Assembly: GCF_010672455.1 (NCBI RefSeq)
Contig: NZ_JAAHGO010000016.1
Coordinates: 93,397 to 153,219, forward strand
Length of the DNA stretch: 59,823 bases
Direction of reading: 5' to 3'
DNA from: Okeania sp. SIO2C9
GTDB lineage: Bacteria > Cyanobacteriota > Cyanobacteriia > Cyanobacteriales > Microcoleaceae
Each line of letters begins with the position of its first letter. Positions within the stretch are counted from its first letter, which is position 1. Below are positions 27,040 to 37,156 of this stretch, piece by piece. The position numbers were made by a program, and so were the translations under genes. The notes below the pieces were generated by a model that worked only from the letters and a program-made list of their open reading frames with translations, searched no databases and was not told where the DNA came from.

Positions 27040-27741
27040 CCAACGCCGCAAATTAAGCTGAAGCTAACGGGATATAAAAAATTTGGAGCAAAATACAGCA
27101 TTGCTGAATCAAGGTATGAAAATAAAAACTGAAGAATATCAAATATTTGTCATTCAATAGTTTAACAATCGCCAAAAAATACAAATTATATCAAGTCCGG
27201 TAGCATCAGTATTGTCAGGTAAGAGTAAGGAAGAAGGCTTTAGTTATCTAGGAGAGGGAGAAGAAGGCTTAAAAGCCTGAAAAACCCTAAATTTCCTGTA
27301 GATATTCACTCTAACTTTTACACAAATGATACCAGCGGACATAATATCGTACCCAAAATTAGCAATGCCCAAAAGACTAATTAATATATATGTCCGGTTG
27401 AATAGTTATAAATAAAGAGGGAGAAGTCATACCCAAGAGGAGAAGACAGTTTTTTTATATCCGAACATGATATAAGTCAGACTCAAAAGATTTAGGATTG
27501 TGATTTTGGATGATTAAAAAACCTGGTTTGTTCCCCATAATATCATGTCCGGTTGAATACTTATAAATAAGGGAAGGGATTAGAGAGCGGGGAGCAGGGA
27601 CGAGGGAACGCGGAGAATAGGGAGATTTGCCCTGTGTAAGAGGATAGGTTTTTTTACCGCTAATTATCTGGACTTGATATAAGCAGGTTCACTAGTCAAA
27701 ACACAAATAAAATCTATCTTGTGAACTATCACTTAGCAAAA
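27040..27741. repeat. Spacer with family RC elements, no gene
   Basis: Two RC elements: 27387-27473 (ATATGTCCGGTTGAATAG to CGAACATGATAT) and 27540-27680 (ATATCATGTCCGGTTGAATA to TCTGGACTTGATAT). An RA-like pair (TATATCAAGTCCGGTAGCATC, 27190) precedes them. No gene. Confidence 0.65.
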
Positions 27742-28104
27742 TCATTTTAGCAGTCGTTTCACTGTGCTGATCAGTTCTCGTGGTTGAAATGGCTTGGCGA
27801 TGTAAGCATTTGCACCTTGTCTAATACCCCAATAATGGTCAAAATCTTCTCCTTTAATAGAACAAAAAATTATTGGTAAATCTTTTGTCGAGGGACTCGC
27901 TCTGAGACGACGGCAAACTTCATAACCGTTAATATCTGGCATCACAATGTCCAAGATGATTAAGTCAGGTTTATGTATTTCTATTTGCTCCAATGCTTGT
28001 AGTCCACTATGAGCAGACGTCACCTTGAGACCACTTTTTTTTAAGAGGTTGATAATCATTTGCCGGTGAGAATTTTGGTCGTCCACTACCAAGATTTTAC
28101 TCAT
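27742..28104 (-). CDS. Single-domain response regulator (CheY/PatA-type receiver)
   Basis: 120 residues: a receiver domain only. Phosphoacceptor Asp52 in LIILDIVMP, acidic pair DD8-9, switch Ser82 in IIFCSIKG, Lys104 in YIAKPFQP. Without an output domain it would act by protein contact, for example in a phosphorelay or chemotaxis/pilus motility network. No kinase is adjacent; a receiver-kinase hybrid lies at 56503. The gene starts at ATG 28104 after short upstream sequence containing an RG element. Confidence 0.9.
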   Translation of the reverse strand: MSKILVVDDQNSHRQMIINLLKKSGLKVTSAHSGLQALEQIEIHKPDLIILDIVMPDINGYEVCRRLRASPSTKDLPIIFCSIKGEDFDHYWGIRQGANAYIAKPFQPRELISTVKRLLK

Positions 28105-28146
28105 AATTAACTTTGTCTATATTTTTATTCTATGATTGACTACTGA

Positions 28147-28287
28147 TATAGCGCTTTCCTACGGAATGCTTGCGCAAACGTGCAGGGAACAGGCAACAGG
28201 CAATAGGGAGAATAAAAAGCTTATCATATAAGATTTTAGCTATTAGGAAATTCCTGCAATTTGTAAATATACCAGCACGTACTGCTA
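28147..28287 (-). mobile_element. Family RG element, copy 3 (reverse)
   Basis: TATAGCGCTTTCCTACGGAA to CAGCACGTACTGCTA. It contains CAGGCAACAGG, the complement of TTGCCTG heptamers, and an embedded TTCCTACGGAATGCTTGCGC module. Confidence 0.7.
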
Positions 28288-28671
28288 CATATCGCAAGGA
28301 ACGAGTTGGTTTTTGACATAGATTGATGATGAATCTTAGACAGAGAAATGCTTTTTCCACTGTTGCCTGTTGGCTTTTTCCTACTTTTTTTATATCAAAA
28401 TTAAATAATACCAATTAAAATTGACCAAATTGATCTAAAATTGAGTACACAATATCAATTTGGAGAAAGAATGTTACGAATAATCAGGGCAGTTAAAAGA
28501 CACGTGCAGGAGATGTCCCTTGGACTAAAAAGATAAATTCCGACCTAATAAATGGTATCGAACCTATTTATTATGACTCTTGACTCTATCTTCCTGACTC
28601 CTGACTCCTAAGAAATAACCTAGTTATTTGTAGCAAATATTTATTAAATTGGTATATCATCTGCTATATCA

Positions 28672-29013
28672 TATCAAATCCGGTAGCATCGATATAAAAA
28701 TAAAATCTTTTGGGTGGTGGTGCATAGTAATGGTAAAGGAAGTGTGGGGAGATGGGGACCCACCCGCGCGCCCCTCCCAGGAGGGGAATGTGGGGAGATG
28801 GGGAGTGTGGGAGATGGGGAGATGGGGAGTGTGGGAAAAATTCAAAAATATATATCCTCACCATTACCATGCAGGACTACCATCTTTTGAAGGTAGTAGT
28901 CAGGTAGGAGAGCCGTCGGATTGGCGACGTACAGGAGTTAGGAGGAAAAACAGTTATAAAGATTTCGGGCATTGGTGAAGATGGACAATATTTTTATACC
29001 TAATTAAACGGAT
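28672..29013. mobile_element. Family RA element with RB element inside
   Basis: Outer ends ATATCAAATCCGGTAGCATC (28674) and AAACGGATTTGATTTC (to 29013). Inside, GGTGGTGGTGCATAGTAATG (28713) to TACCATGCAGGACTACCATC (about 28883) is an RB element with GGGGAGAT octamers. Confidence 0.6.
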
Positions 29014-29033
29014 TTGATTTCATTATAGAAAGG

Positions 29034-29204
29034 GGCGTTGGTAATTTGAGGTATGATATCATGTCTGGATAAGAGCGCGATAGAACTCCATGACCTTTAC
29101 GCGACCAAAAAACTTTATCCTTCTACTCGGGGTTTCTTCTTCTTTCTTTCCTCCTGACTCCTAAGCAATTAAGATTAATATCATACACGCGCTTTACCAA
29201 CGCC
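29034..29204. mobile_element. Family RD element, copy 2
   Basis: GGCGTTGGTAATTTGAGG to ACCAACGCC, 171 bp, same interior order as 20736-20903 (GGTATGAT, GGATAAGAGCGC, TTCCTCCTGACTCC, AATTAAGATTAATATCATAC). Confidence 0.75.
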
Positions 29205-29245
29205 GTAGCACAGTCAAACTTTTTTAATTATGCTACCCAATCCTA

Positions 29246-30775
29246 TTATTGCGATCGCCCTTGGCCTAAGGTAGAAATATACACAACGGCTTCATCTACA
29301 GGAATACCTAAAATTTCATTCACATGATCGTCAAAGAAACCACCGATACCACTAACACCTAAATTAAGATAAATAGCTGCTAAATTTAGCCTTTGCCCAA
29401 GATGGCCTGCATCTGCATGGAGGTAACGGTAAACGCGATCGCCATATTTTGCTACAGCTTTTTTGAGGTCGGCGGTATGAAATAGCACAACAGCAGCATC
29501 TCTCCCTAACTCTTGACCCAAGCACAGAAAATGTAGCTCTTGTCGGAAATTTTTAAACCTAATTTGCCGTAGCTCTTGAGCTATTGGAGCATAATAATAA
29601 CAACCTTCTTCTAAACCATCTACTCCTGAAACAGCAATAAATGTTTCGATTAAACTTAGGTCAAAATAATCAGGGTTACGATCTAAGTCTTGATTAATAT
29701 AATGATGGGGTTGATAGGTAAAATCTAATACAGCTAATAGTTCTTTTAAAGCAATTGGTTCCCCAGTATACACGCGAGTAGAGCGTCTTTTAAGAATTGT
29801 TTTTCTTAAAGCTCTTAAGTCTTTGCCCCATGAGATAGAGGGAGTGACAGTGGAGACTTTTGTACAGAATGGAAAGTTGTATTTATCTTCTGAGTATTCA
29901 GGAGTTTCTCTTGTTTTCCAATTAGGCACTTTTGGAGAATTTGAGTTGATGTGAGCAGCTTGATGTAAATATTTTAGCAGCTCGCCATCTGGAATGAGAG
30001 GATAATCTGTTTGAGTGCTAGAAGGTAGAGCACTTTCCCATTGTGAGAGATTTTGTTCAATATCTAGTAGATCTGCCAGAGCGATAATAGCGATCGCCTG
30101 TTCTTCTTGAGTATCTAGATAAAGCATTTGATTTATTGCTTCATCGGTAAACCCACCAATTAGGTGAGGTCGGTAGTTGGTGAAAGCAGAAGCTAATTCA
30201 ATATTACCTAGTAAGTGACCTGTATCTAAAAATATTCTTCTATATGCTCGGTCTTCGTAACGCCAAGCAGAGCGATAGAAAATAGTAGTTATGGCGATCG
30301 CTAATTTTGTATTTTCTAAAGCTGGATGCCAAAAACAAGCATCTTGCAATTCTGGCCAGATTCTATTATCCCAAAATCTGAGCAAGGAATGAGTTTTGGC
30401 CTGATAATTATATAGTCCGGCAGGTAATAGAGGTGTACCACGGGAAATTAAATAAACCTCCGCAGGATACAAACCTCCAGCAGAGGGAGCAGCTCTTAAG
30501 TAATGATTTCCCATCATTGTTGCCACTTTACCAGTTAAGCCATAGCTACATAAAAATAAATTAGATAGCCTTTCTCCTTCTCCTAAATCTTTTTCTGGAT
30601 CAATTTGTTCTTGCAGATAGGGTTTGAGGTCAATAGTTGTCCCGACTTTATATTCTTTGAATGGTATTGGTTGTTTTTCCCAGTCTATTTGGTGATTCTT
30701 ACTTCCTATTGTTTCTGGGTCGTATTTTGTCCGCTCATGGTAATGTTGAGCGATGGATTGTTTAACTTCCGTCAT
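29246..30775 (-). CDS. SagB/ThcOx-family oxidoreductase, two nitroreductase domains
   Basis: 509 residues: two nitroreductase-fold halves, as in SagB-type dehydrogenases. Half 1: APSAGGLYPAEVYLISRG, RIFLDTGHLLGNIELAS. Half 2: LKRRSTRVYTGEPIALKELL (FMN-site Arg-Ser), GAPIAQELR region, HADAGHLGQRLNLAAIYLNLG, GIGGFFDDHVNEILG. SagB enzymes oxidise azoline rings in peptide natural products with FMN. The cyclodehydratase (YcaO) and precursor peptide genes that accompany biosynthetic SagB are absent nearby, so this may be a stand-alone reductase. Ends near the RD element at 29034-29204. Confidence 0.85.
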   Translation of the reverse strand: MTEVKQSIAQHYHERTKYDPETIGSKNHQIDWEKQPIPFKEYKVGTTIDLKPYLQEQIDPEKDLGEGERLSNLFLCSYGLTGKVATMMGNHYLRAAPSAGGLYPAEVYLISRGTPLLPAGLYNYQAKTHSLLRFWDNRIWPELQDACFWHPALENTKLAIAITTIFYRSAWRYEDRAYRRIFLDTGHLLGNIELASAFTNYRPHLIGGFTDEAINQMLYLDTQEEQAIAIIALADLLDIEQNLSQWESALPSSTQTDYPLIPDGELLKYLHQAAHINSNSPKVPNWKTRETPEYSEDKYNFPFCTKVSTVTPSISWGKDLRALRKTILKRRSTRVYTGEPIALKELLAVLDFTYQPHHYINQDLDRNPDYFDLSLIETFIAVSGVDGLEEGCYYYAPIAQELRQIRFKNFRQELHFLCLGQELGRDAAVVLFHTADLKKAVAKYGDRVYRYLHADAGHLGQRLNLAAIYLNLGVSGIGGFFDDHVNEILGIPVDEAVVYISTLGQGRSQ

Positions 30776-30989
30776 ATTCTTGTTAGGTTTTATTAGATTT
30801 AGATATAGTTATGATTTTGACATTTCTGAATGAAAATTTTACAAATCTTAAAAAAGGATTAGAATCGCAGTAATTTTTATAAGGCCATCTTAATATTAAG
30901 CTTAATAAAAAAGTGGGTATTTATACTCACAATTTCATATATAAATGATAGTTATCAACTGCTAATCAACTAGCTCTAAAAATATTAAG
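30776..30989. other. Divergent promoter region, no gene
   Basis: About 210 A/T-rich bases between the divergent SagB-like and pentapeptide genes. No clear operator seen. TTAATATTAAGCTTAATA at 30889-30906 is a short palindrome. Confidence 0.4.
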
Positions 30990-31511
30990 ATGGAGAAAAT
31001 GAGTGCAGAGGAATTACTGGCAAGATACGCGGAGGGTCAAAGAGAATTTTGTGACATTGATTTGAGTAATATTGAATTATTTGAGGCTGATTTAGAAGGA
31101 ATTAATTTAAAAGGTTGTGATTTAACAAGAGCTTATATGCCTTATGCAAATTTGAATCAAGCTAATCTTAAAGGATGTAATTTGCAAGAAGTAGAAATGG
31201 GAGATATTAAACTGTATCAAGCTAACTTATCTAATACCAATATTTCTCAGGGAAATCTATCGAGAGCTAATTTACGTAATGCTATTCTGAGTGGTGCAAA
31301 TTTGAATCGAGCCAATTTACAAGGTGCAAATTTATATAATGCGGACCTCACAGACACAGATTTAAGCCATGCAGATTTAAGAAAAGCTAATCTAGAGAAG
31401 GCAAAATTAGATAATGCTAAATTGGGATGGTGTAATTTATTTCGAGCTAAAAAAGTTGATTTATCTATGGCAGAACACAATGACACTACTATTGGACCTA
31501 ATGGGTATTAG
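30990..31511 (+). CDS. Pentapeptide repeat protein
   Basis: 173 residues. Most of the protein is A(D/N)LXX pentapeptide repeats (for example ANLNQANLKG, ANLSRANLRNAILSGANLN, ADLSHADLRKANLEKAKL), building a right-handed quadrilateral beta-helix. N-terminal EELLARYAEGQREFCDID is a typical leader of cyanobacterial members. ATG at 30990 is taken; a second ATG at 30999 has GGAG 4 bases upstream and is an equally good start. Function of such cytoplasmic proteins is unknown except for gyrase-protecting members. Confidence 0.9.
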   Translation: MEKMSAEELLARYAEGQREFCDIDLSNIELFEADLEGINLKGCDLTRAYMPYANLNQANLKGCNLQEVEMGDIKLYQANLSNTNISQGNLSRANLRNAILSGANLNRANLQGANLYNADLTDTDLSHADLRKANLEKAKLDNAKLGWCNLFRAKKVDLSMAEHNDTTIGPNGY

Positions 31512-32054
31512 AAGGTAATTAATAATTAATAATTAATAATTAATAATTACCTCTGTTGAAAATTATTAGGATTGGTAGAAAGGGTTTTTTTAACTAGCTA
31601 TTAGCTAAAAGCTATCGGCTATCAGCTATTAGCTAGGGTTGAAATTCCTGGCTGATAAAACTCTTATGGTATCTTGACTTTGATTAAAATTTTGAGCCAT
31701 GGAGTCGTCCGTGGGATAGAGGCAATAGGAGAAAAAGGTTGAAAAATATTCCCATACTCTTCAATGATGAAGATGAATATATATCTTCTTAGAATCGGCT
31801 GAATTCGGTATAAAAAAATGTTTCATCTGAGCCCCATTGCCAAATCTTTCTAGATTTCCCTATCTCCTCATATCCCCACACTCCCCAGTAGATGGGGATG
31901 ACCAGTGCCACTTCATGGAAGCAAGATACGAGCAAGGGAGCAAGATGCTCCCACTGCTTTTGTCCTCGATCAAAATAATTACAATAAACCACCATGACAA
32001 TGCACCACCACCTGGCTTATAGAGTGTAAAGTAGAAAATTTTACCGATATTTGA
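31512..32054. repeat. Spacer of heptamer runs and RA/RB fragments
   Basis: TAATAAT heptamers (31514-31545) and GCTATTA/GCTATCA runs (31595-31635) come first. Then an RA-type fragment (CGGCTGAATTCGGTATAAAA, 31796) runs through ACACTCCCCAGTAGATGGGG to ACCATGACAATGCACCACCA, an RB end. No gene. Confidence 0.5.
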
Positions 32055-32099
32055 TACAATAGAAGTTTTGCATAAATAATATATAGTTGCAGATAGGAG
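32055..32099 (+). promoter_or_regulatory. ilvC -10 element and ribosome binding site
   Basis: TACAAT at 32055-32060 is a candidate -10 box; no canonical -35 is seen. AGGAG at 32095-32099 lies 9 bases before the ATG. Confidence 0.45.
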
Positions 32100-32108
32100 A
32101 CAAAAATA

Positions 32109-33107
32109 ATGGCCAAAATGTACTATGATACCGATGCCAACCTGGACATCTTAAACGACAAAACTATTGCCATCATTGGTTATGGTTCCCAAGGTCATGC
32201 CCACGCCCTCAATCTCAAAGATAGTGGCTCAAAAGTAATTGTAGGACTATATCCAGGTAGTAAGTCTGCCCACAAAGCAAAAGAAGCAGGTCTAGATGTT
32301 TACCCAGTAGACCAAGCTGCCGAAAAAGCAGACCTAATTATGATTCTTTTGCCAGACGAAGTGCAGAAAACCGTCTATAAGAACGAAATTGAACCTAATC
32401 TCACAGAGGGAAAAATTCTAGCTTTTGCCCACGGCTTTAATATTCATTTTGGTCAAATTATTCCCCCATCAAACGTAGATGTCGTCATGGTTGCTCCCAA
32501 AGGACCTGGACATTTGGTTAGACGGACTTATGAACAAGGAGAAGGAGTACCCTGTTTATTTGCCATCTTCCAAGATGCTTCTGGTCAAGCACGCGATCGC
32601 GCTATGGCTTATGCTAAAGGTATAGGTGGCACTCGCGCAGGTATCCTCGAGACCAGCTTCCGGGAAGAAACTGAGACTGACCTCTTTGGTGAACAAGCTG
32701 TTCTCTGTGGTGGCCTAAGTGAATTAATCAAAGCTGGTTTTGAAACTTTAGTAAATGCAGGTTATCAGCCAGAATTAGCTTACTTTGAATGTCTCCACGA
32801 AGTCAAACTAATTGTCGATCTCGTTGTTGAAGGTGGTCTGGCAAAGATGCGCGACAGTATCTCCAATACTGCTGAATTTGGGGACTATACTCGCGGCCCT
32901 CGCGTCGTTAATGACCAAACTCGTGCCGAGATGCGGAAAATCTTAAGCGAAATTCAATCTGGTCAATTTGCCCGCGAATTTGTCATGGAAAATCAAACAG
33001 GCAAACCTGTATTTACTGCTATGCGTCGCCAACAAGCAGAACACCCTGTGGAAGAAGTGGGTAAAGACTTACGCGCTATGTTTAGCTGGCTAAAAAAACA
33101 CGGTTAA
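32109..33107 (+). CDS. ilvC: Ketol-acid reductoisomerase (class I)
   Basis: 332 residues, full length for short-form class I enzymes. Isomerises and reduces 2-acetolactate or 2-aceto-2-hydroxybutyrate with NADPH and Mg, the second common step to valine, leucine and isoleucine. NAD(P)-binding [35 protein letters not shown], metal and substrate residues in [20 protein letters not shown] and [18 protein letters not shown], and [16 protein letters not shown]. Start ATG has AGGAG 9 bases upstream. Single gene, no other ilv gene nearby, usual for cyanobacteria. Confidence 0.97.
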   Translation: MAKMYYDTDANLDILNDKTIAIIGYGSQGHAHALNLKDSGSKVIVGLYPGSKSAHKAKEAGLDVYPVDQAAEKADLIMILLPDEVQKTVYKNEIEPNLTEGKILAFAHGFNIHFGQIIPPSNVDVVMVAPKGPGHLVRRTYEQGEGVPCLFAIFQDASGQARDRAMAYAKGIGGTRAGILETSFREETETDLFGEQAVLCGGLSELIKAGFETLVNAGYQPELAYFECLHEVKLIVDLVVEGGLAKMRDSISNTAEFGDYTRGPRVVNDQTRAEMRKILSEIQSGQFAREFVMENQTGKPVFTAMRRQQAEHPVEEVGKDLRAMFSWLKKHG

Positions 33108-33464
33108 AGAAGGAGTCAGGAGTCAGGAGTCAGGAGTTAGAAGGGAAGAAAGAAGAGGAGGAAAAGGAGAAAGTTTTTTGTTCGCGCTCTTACCTGGACA
33201 TGATATCATACATCTTCTCACCAACGCCAATTTTTGTAGTCTTAAAAGAAGAACTTCTGACTCCTAAATATAATTATACCAATGCTACCGGGTTTGATAT
33301 AATATTAAATCCGGTTATGAAAAACTAATTTTTCCAAATCCTTCTAACCCTTCTGCCTCTCTTGGTGCGCATTCCCTTGCGTCTGACGCCGACGCGGGGT
33401 CGCACCGCTTCTGCCTTCTGCCTTACCTTCACAATAAATTTCTCTTCGCGCACCAAATTTAGTA
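33108..33464. repeat. Spacer with RC/RD and RA ends, no gene
   Basis: AGTCAGG heptamers, GGACATGATATCATAC (33200) with TCACCAACGCC, and ACCAATGCTACCGGGTTTGA (33279) are truncated ends of families RC/RD and RA. CTTGCGTCTGACGCCGACGC lies near 33380. Confidence 0.5.
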
Positions 33465-34322
33465 TTACTTGTAAACCAAAAAGCCAGTTATTGCATCCAT
33501 AAGTGGTTCTGGTTCATCAACCCTGATTAAATGACCACTATTTTCAAAGATTCTTAGATCGGCATTGGGAATAGCTGAAGCAATTTCTTCTGACAATTCT
33601 GGAGGACAAATCCAATCATGTTTTCCTGCTATGATTAAAGTGGGAGCTGTTATTTTATCTAGCTCATCAAGCACATTATAAGAACGTAAAAAACCACCAA
33701 ACGCAACATTAATAGCATCGGGAGATAAAATAGTTCTGTTCCAACTTTTTCCTGATGTTTCTGGTTTATAAGTTAATGAATACATGGGCATCATTACTTG
33801 AAAATATTCTTGCAGTTGAGCTTCATTCTCAAATTTACCATCCCATAAAAATTGAGCGATCGCTTGTTGTTCTTTTGTTCCTTTTTTGGCTAAATTAACT
33901 TTTGCCAGTTCCAAAAATCTAGAACTTCCAGCAGTAGCAATAACAATTAAAGATTGAACATTTTCTGGATAACGCACTGCATAACTCAGAGCAACCATTC
34001 CTCCATAAGAAGTACCAATAATCACAATTTTTTCTAACCCTAAATATTGGCGCAATGCCTCCATATCTTCTACATTATTTTCGAGAGTATAAGTTTCTTT
34101 TGGTCCCCTCGCCGATCGCCCTTGTCCCCGGTGGTCAAAATATACTAATTGTAATTTTTGACTCAAAGGAGAAAAGGTAGGTTTATAGGAAGTATGGTCT
34201 GCACCAGGTCCACCATGAATTACAAAAGCAACAGGTTTTTCTCGCATCCGCTCCCCATCTGGCACTAGGGCAGCACCTTCAACATCAAAATAGATTTCTG
34301 TATCTCTGATTTTAGCTAGCAT
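33465..34322 (-). CDS. Alpha/beta hydrolase, proline-iminopeptidase-like (S33)
   Basis: 285 residues from ATG at 34322 (MLAKIRDTEIYFDVEG); an upstream in-frame ATG at 34382 would add 20 residues. Complete triad: oxyanion HGGPG (about 35-39), nucleophile Ser in GTSYGG, Asp in AGKHDWICP, His in NSGHLIR. The HGGPG and DHRGQGRS motifs place it with proline iminopeptidases and related S33 peptidases/esterases. Soluble; substrate unknown. Confidence 0.85.
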   Translation of the reverse strand: MLAKIRDTEIYFDVEGAALVPDGERMREKPVAFVIHGGPGADHTSYKPTFSPLSQKLQLVYFDHRGQGRSARGPKETYTLENNVEDMEALRQYLGLEKIVIIGTSYGGMVALSYAVRYPENVQSLIVIATAGSSRFLELAKVNLAKKGTKEQQAIAQFLWDGKFENEAQLQEYFQVMMPMYSLTYKPETSGKSWNRTILSPDAINVAFGGFLRSYNVLDELDKITAPTLIIAGKHDWICPPELSEEIASAIPNADLRIFENSGHLIRVDEPEPLMDAITGFLVYK

Positions 34323-34562
34323 TTCGTTTAAAAAAATAGAGTTTAAAATGAGATTTTTTCTGATGATATTATTCACCAGCATACAAAAATAATAACTTGC
34401 TTGAAGAAGGAGTCAGGAGTCAGTCCTCAGGAGTCAGGAGAATGGGGTCGATGGGGATTCTCACCCCACCACCAACATCTGCACCGTGCAGACGCTGGGG
34501 TATTAAACCCATAAGGGATAAAGATAATACCAATTTGAGCGGGAGGGAACAGAATATCCTGA

Positions 34563-34813
34563 TTATATCAAATCCCTTTAATTCGGTATAAAAAAATCTT
34601 CCATCTTCAACAATTACCAAATATTTCTCGATCTCCCCATCTCCCTGCCATAAGAATCTAATTACCGAAAAATTGTGGGTATGCGCCTCCCCTTTTAAGG
34701 GGATAATAAAAAAAAATTTTCATGAATTTGTCAATCCTCTTCTTTTCAAGGAGAGGTAATTATTCATTATTCATTATTAATTGTTGAAACCGATGCTACA
34801 GGATTTGATATAA
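34563..34813. mobile_element. Family RA element with RL element inside
   Basis: Outer ends ATATCAAATCCCTTTAATTC (34563) and CGATGCTACAGGATTTGATA (to 34813). Inside, CTAATTACCGAAAAATTGTG (34669) to TTATTCATTATTAATTGTTG (34787) is a family RL element with a TTATTCA heptamer run. Confidence 0.65.
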
Positions 34814-34919
34814 ATTGCATAACCCCTCAACTTCAAGAAATATATTGAATTGTATAACCAAAACTGGTTACTTTCTGACTCGTCCATTAATTTAATGTTT
34901 CTCTCTGGAGGTCAAAAAC

Positions 34920-36032
34920 ATGAAATTTTCTGTAGTCATCTTTAAAAGTGCTTTTTGGACAATTTCTCTATCTCTAGCATTAATGCTATATTCTTTGCCA
35001 AGTTTGGCTTTAACTGTCCAGGATGTACCAAACCCCCGACAAAACTACGGTGGTTGGGTGACAGATATGGCTGAAATACTCAGCACTGACACAGAAGCTA
35101 AACTCAACAAAATGATTTCAGACCTGGAAGCAAGCAATGGTTCAGAAATTGCAGTTGTCACTGTCTCAGAAACTCAACCTGCTGCAACTCCAAAAAAGTT
35201 TGCTACTGAGTTATTTAATTATTGGGGAATAGGTAAAAAAGATCGAGACAATGGGGTGTTGTTTTTGGTTTCTCAGGGCGATCGTCGTGTGGAAATTGAA
35301 ACTGGGAAAGGAGTACAGGAAATTTTGCCAGATGCTAAAGTTAGCAACTTGCTCGATACTAACATTATCCCAAAATTTAAGTTAGGATTATTTGAAAGTG
35401 GTGTAGTTGTAGGTACAACAGCATTAGTAACATCACTAAAAACTGTGAAATATAGTCTAAAAAGTGGGAAATATAGTCTAGCTGAAACTTCAGTTTCTCA
35501 AAATGACACACTTATTATGGGCATCATAATTACTATTTTACTGGTATTGGTGTTTCTGACAATTCTTCTAACAATTATGATTTACATTAATACCAGAAAG
35601 ACGTCGAGAAGCAGTTATACTCCTCGTAGTTATAGTAGTTACAGTAGCTATAGTGGAGGCAGTAGAAACAATGGTAGTGATAAGCACACTCAAAGAAGTA
35701 GTCATCGCTCCAGAGATACGAATGATAGTGATCATGATAGTAGTAGTGATGATGCTAGCTTTGGTGGAGGTAGTAGCGATGGTGGAGGGTCAGGAAGTAA
35801 TTGGTCTGAAACCACTAGCAGCATTAGTTCTGAAAACTTTGGTGGTGGCAGTAGTAGTGGTGGAGGAACTGGTAGTAGTAGTTCCAGTAATTATAGTGTG
35901 ACTAGCAGCAGCAGTTCTGGAAACTATAGTAGTAGCAGTAGCAGTAGTAGCAGTTCCAGTGGTAGTTATGATAGTTATAGTAGTAGCAGTTCTGGAAGTG
36001 ATAGTAGTGATAGTGGAGGTTCTTATGACTAA
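34920..36032 (+). CDS. TPM-domain membrane protein with Ser-rich tail
   Basis: 370 residues. Signal peptide (about 1-31, ending SLALTV), then a TPM domain (about 38-178): VTDMAEILSTDTEAKLNKMI, SEIAVVTVSETQ, YWGIGKKDRDNGVLFLVSQGDRRVEIETGKGV, LPDAKVSNLL. A membrane helix follows (about 200-223), then a 145-residue Ser/Gly/Asp-rich tail made of SSS, GGGSS and SYSS runs. TPM proteins act in thylakoid photosystem II maintenance and other processes. The Ser tail is encoded by AGTAGT/AGCAGT repeats, so its length may vary. Confidence 0.85.
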   Translation: MKFSVVIFKSAFWTISLSLALMLYSLPSLALTVQDVPNPRQNYGGWVTDMAEILSTDTEAKLNKMISDLEASNGSEIAVVTVSETQPAATPKKFATELFNYWGIGKKDRDNGVLFLVSQGDRRVEIETGKGVQEILPDAKVSNLLDTNIIPKFKLGLFESGVVVGTTALVTSLKTVKYSLKSGKYSLAETSVSQNDTLIMGIIITILLVLVFLTILLTIMIYINTRKTSRSSYTPRSYSSYSSYSGGSRNNGSDKHTQRSSHRSRDTNDSDHDSSSDDASFGGGSSDGGGSGSNWSETTSSISSENFGGGSSSGGGTGSSSSSNYSVTSSSSSGNYSSSSSSSSSSSGSYDSYSSSSSGSDSSDSGGSYD

Positions 36033-36036
36033 TATG

Positions 36037-36131
36037 ATCAGGACTTACGCAAAGAAAGTATATATGGAGTTTCGGTGCGTTACGCTATCGCTAACACACC
36101 CGACCAATAGCGTTTATGCGTAAGTCCTGAT
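36037..36131. mobile_element. Family RE element, copy 1 (95 bp)
   Basis: Perfect 15-bp inverted ends ATCAGGACTTACGCA and TGCGTAAGTCCTGAT enclose 65 bp. Identical ends and length to the copy at 37062, but a different interior. Confidence 0.85.
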
Positions 36132-37061
36132 GATGTCCGGATAATTAGCGTTATAGTTGTGCTTTAGCATCCCAAGTCTAGCAGCGCTAAAGCGCAACTA
36201 CGAGCAACTATTATGACGAATAATTAAGGTTTAAAGCCTCTGTTTTTAGTCAATCCTCTTCTTTTCAAGGAGAGGTAATATCAAATCCGTTTAATTCGGT
36301 ATACAAAAATGTTCCATCTTCAACCATTACCAAATATTTCTCTCACTCCCCATCTCCCCATCTCCCCATCTCCCCATCTCCCCATCTCCCCATCTCCCCA
36401 TCTCCCCATCTCCCCATCTAATTACACCGATGCTACCGGATTTGATATAATTGTTAATTAGGGCTTGCTGATTAAATATAAAAGCATTGACTGATATTGG
36501 TTTGAGGCGATTTATGTCTGAAAAAAGTATGAGCTTTTCACAAGCTATTGTTACAAAAGTGAGAATTTTCACCGAAGCAAAAGCTGAAAAATCACTCTGA
36601 CTATTTTTTTTGCCACTGACTCTGTAATTCCCATTTATTCTACGCCCTAACTACTCCCTACTCCCTACCCCCTACCCCCTACCCCCTACCCCAGCAAAAA
36701 TACTTTCCATACGCAAACCCTAATTATTAATAATTAATAATTAATTGTTTCTAGCTTCAGTAATAATTTTCATTGCATAGGAGTCAGCTACTAACTTGTT
36801 TGCCTCTTCAATTACTTTAATATCTGGTGTAACAGTTTATTTTGGCACAGACTCATCAAAATTAATTAGAGTTTTAATGCGTTGATAAGATTGAAATGCC
36901 AGAAGTCAGAAGTTAGAAGTTAACCCACCCCTAACTCCTCCCAACCCACCCCTAACCCCTCCCAGGAGGGGAGGGGAAGTAGGGGATTTGAGCCCCGCTC
37001 CAAAAATATTTCGCCTTAAAAGGCGGGGTGGCGCGACCCATGTTATTTTGATAAAGAAATA
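36132..37061. repeat. Spacer with RA element and heptamers
   Basis: GTTGTGCTTTAGCATCCC to AGCGCTAAAGCGCAAC (36155-36197) is a short inverted repeat. A complete RA element lies at 36279-36449 with CTCCCCAT octamers. A CCCCTAC heptamer run is at 36664-36692 and CACCCCTAAC tracts at about 36920. No gene. Confidence 0.65.
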
Positions 37062-37156
37062 ATCAGGACTTACGCAGTACTGCTATATATGGTGCATAAT
37101 TTGGTCATAATTCAAGATATCACCACTATAATTAGTGTCGTTGCGTAAGTCCTGAT
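37062..37156. mobile_element. Family RE element, copy 2 (95 bp)
   Basis: Same 15-bp terminal inverted repeats as copy 1. Flanked by AATA on the left and AATA on the right, a possible 4-bp target duplication. Confidence 0.8.

Noticed and set aside
26807-27043. 78-codon frame of HPLHPLHPL repeats
   Set aside because: Antisense reading of the acidic tail of the MscS gene.
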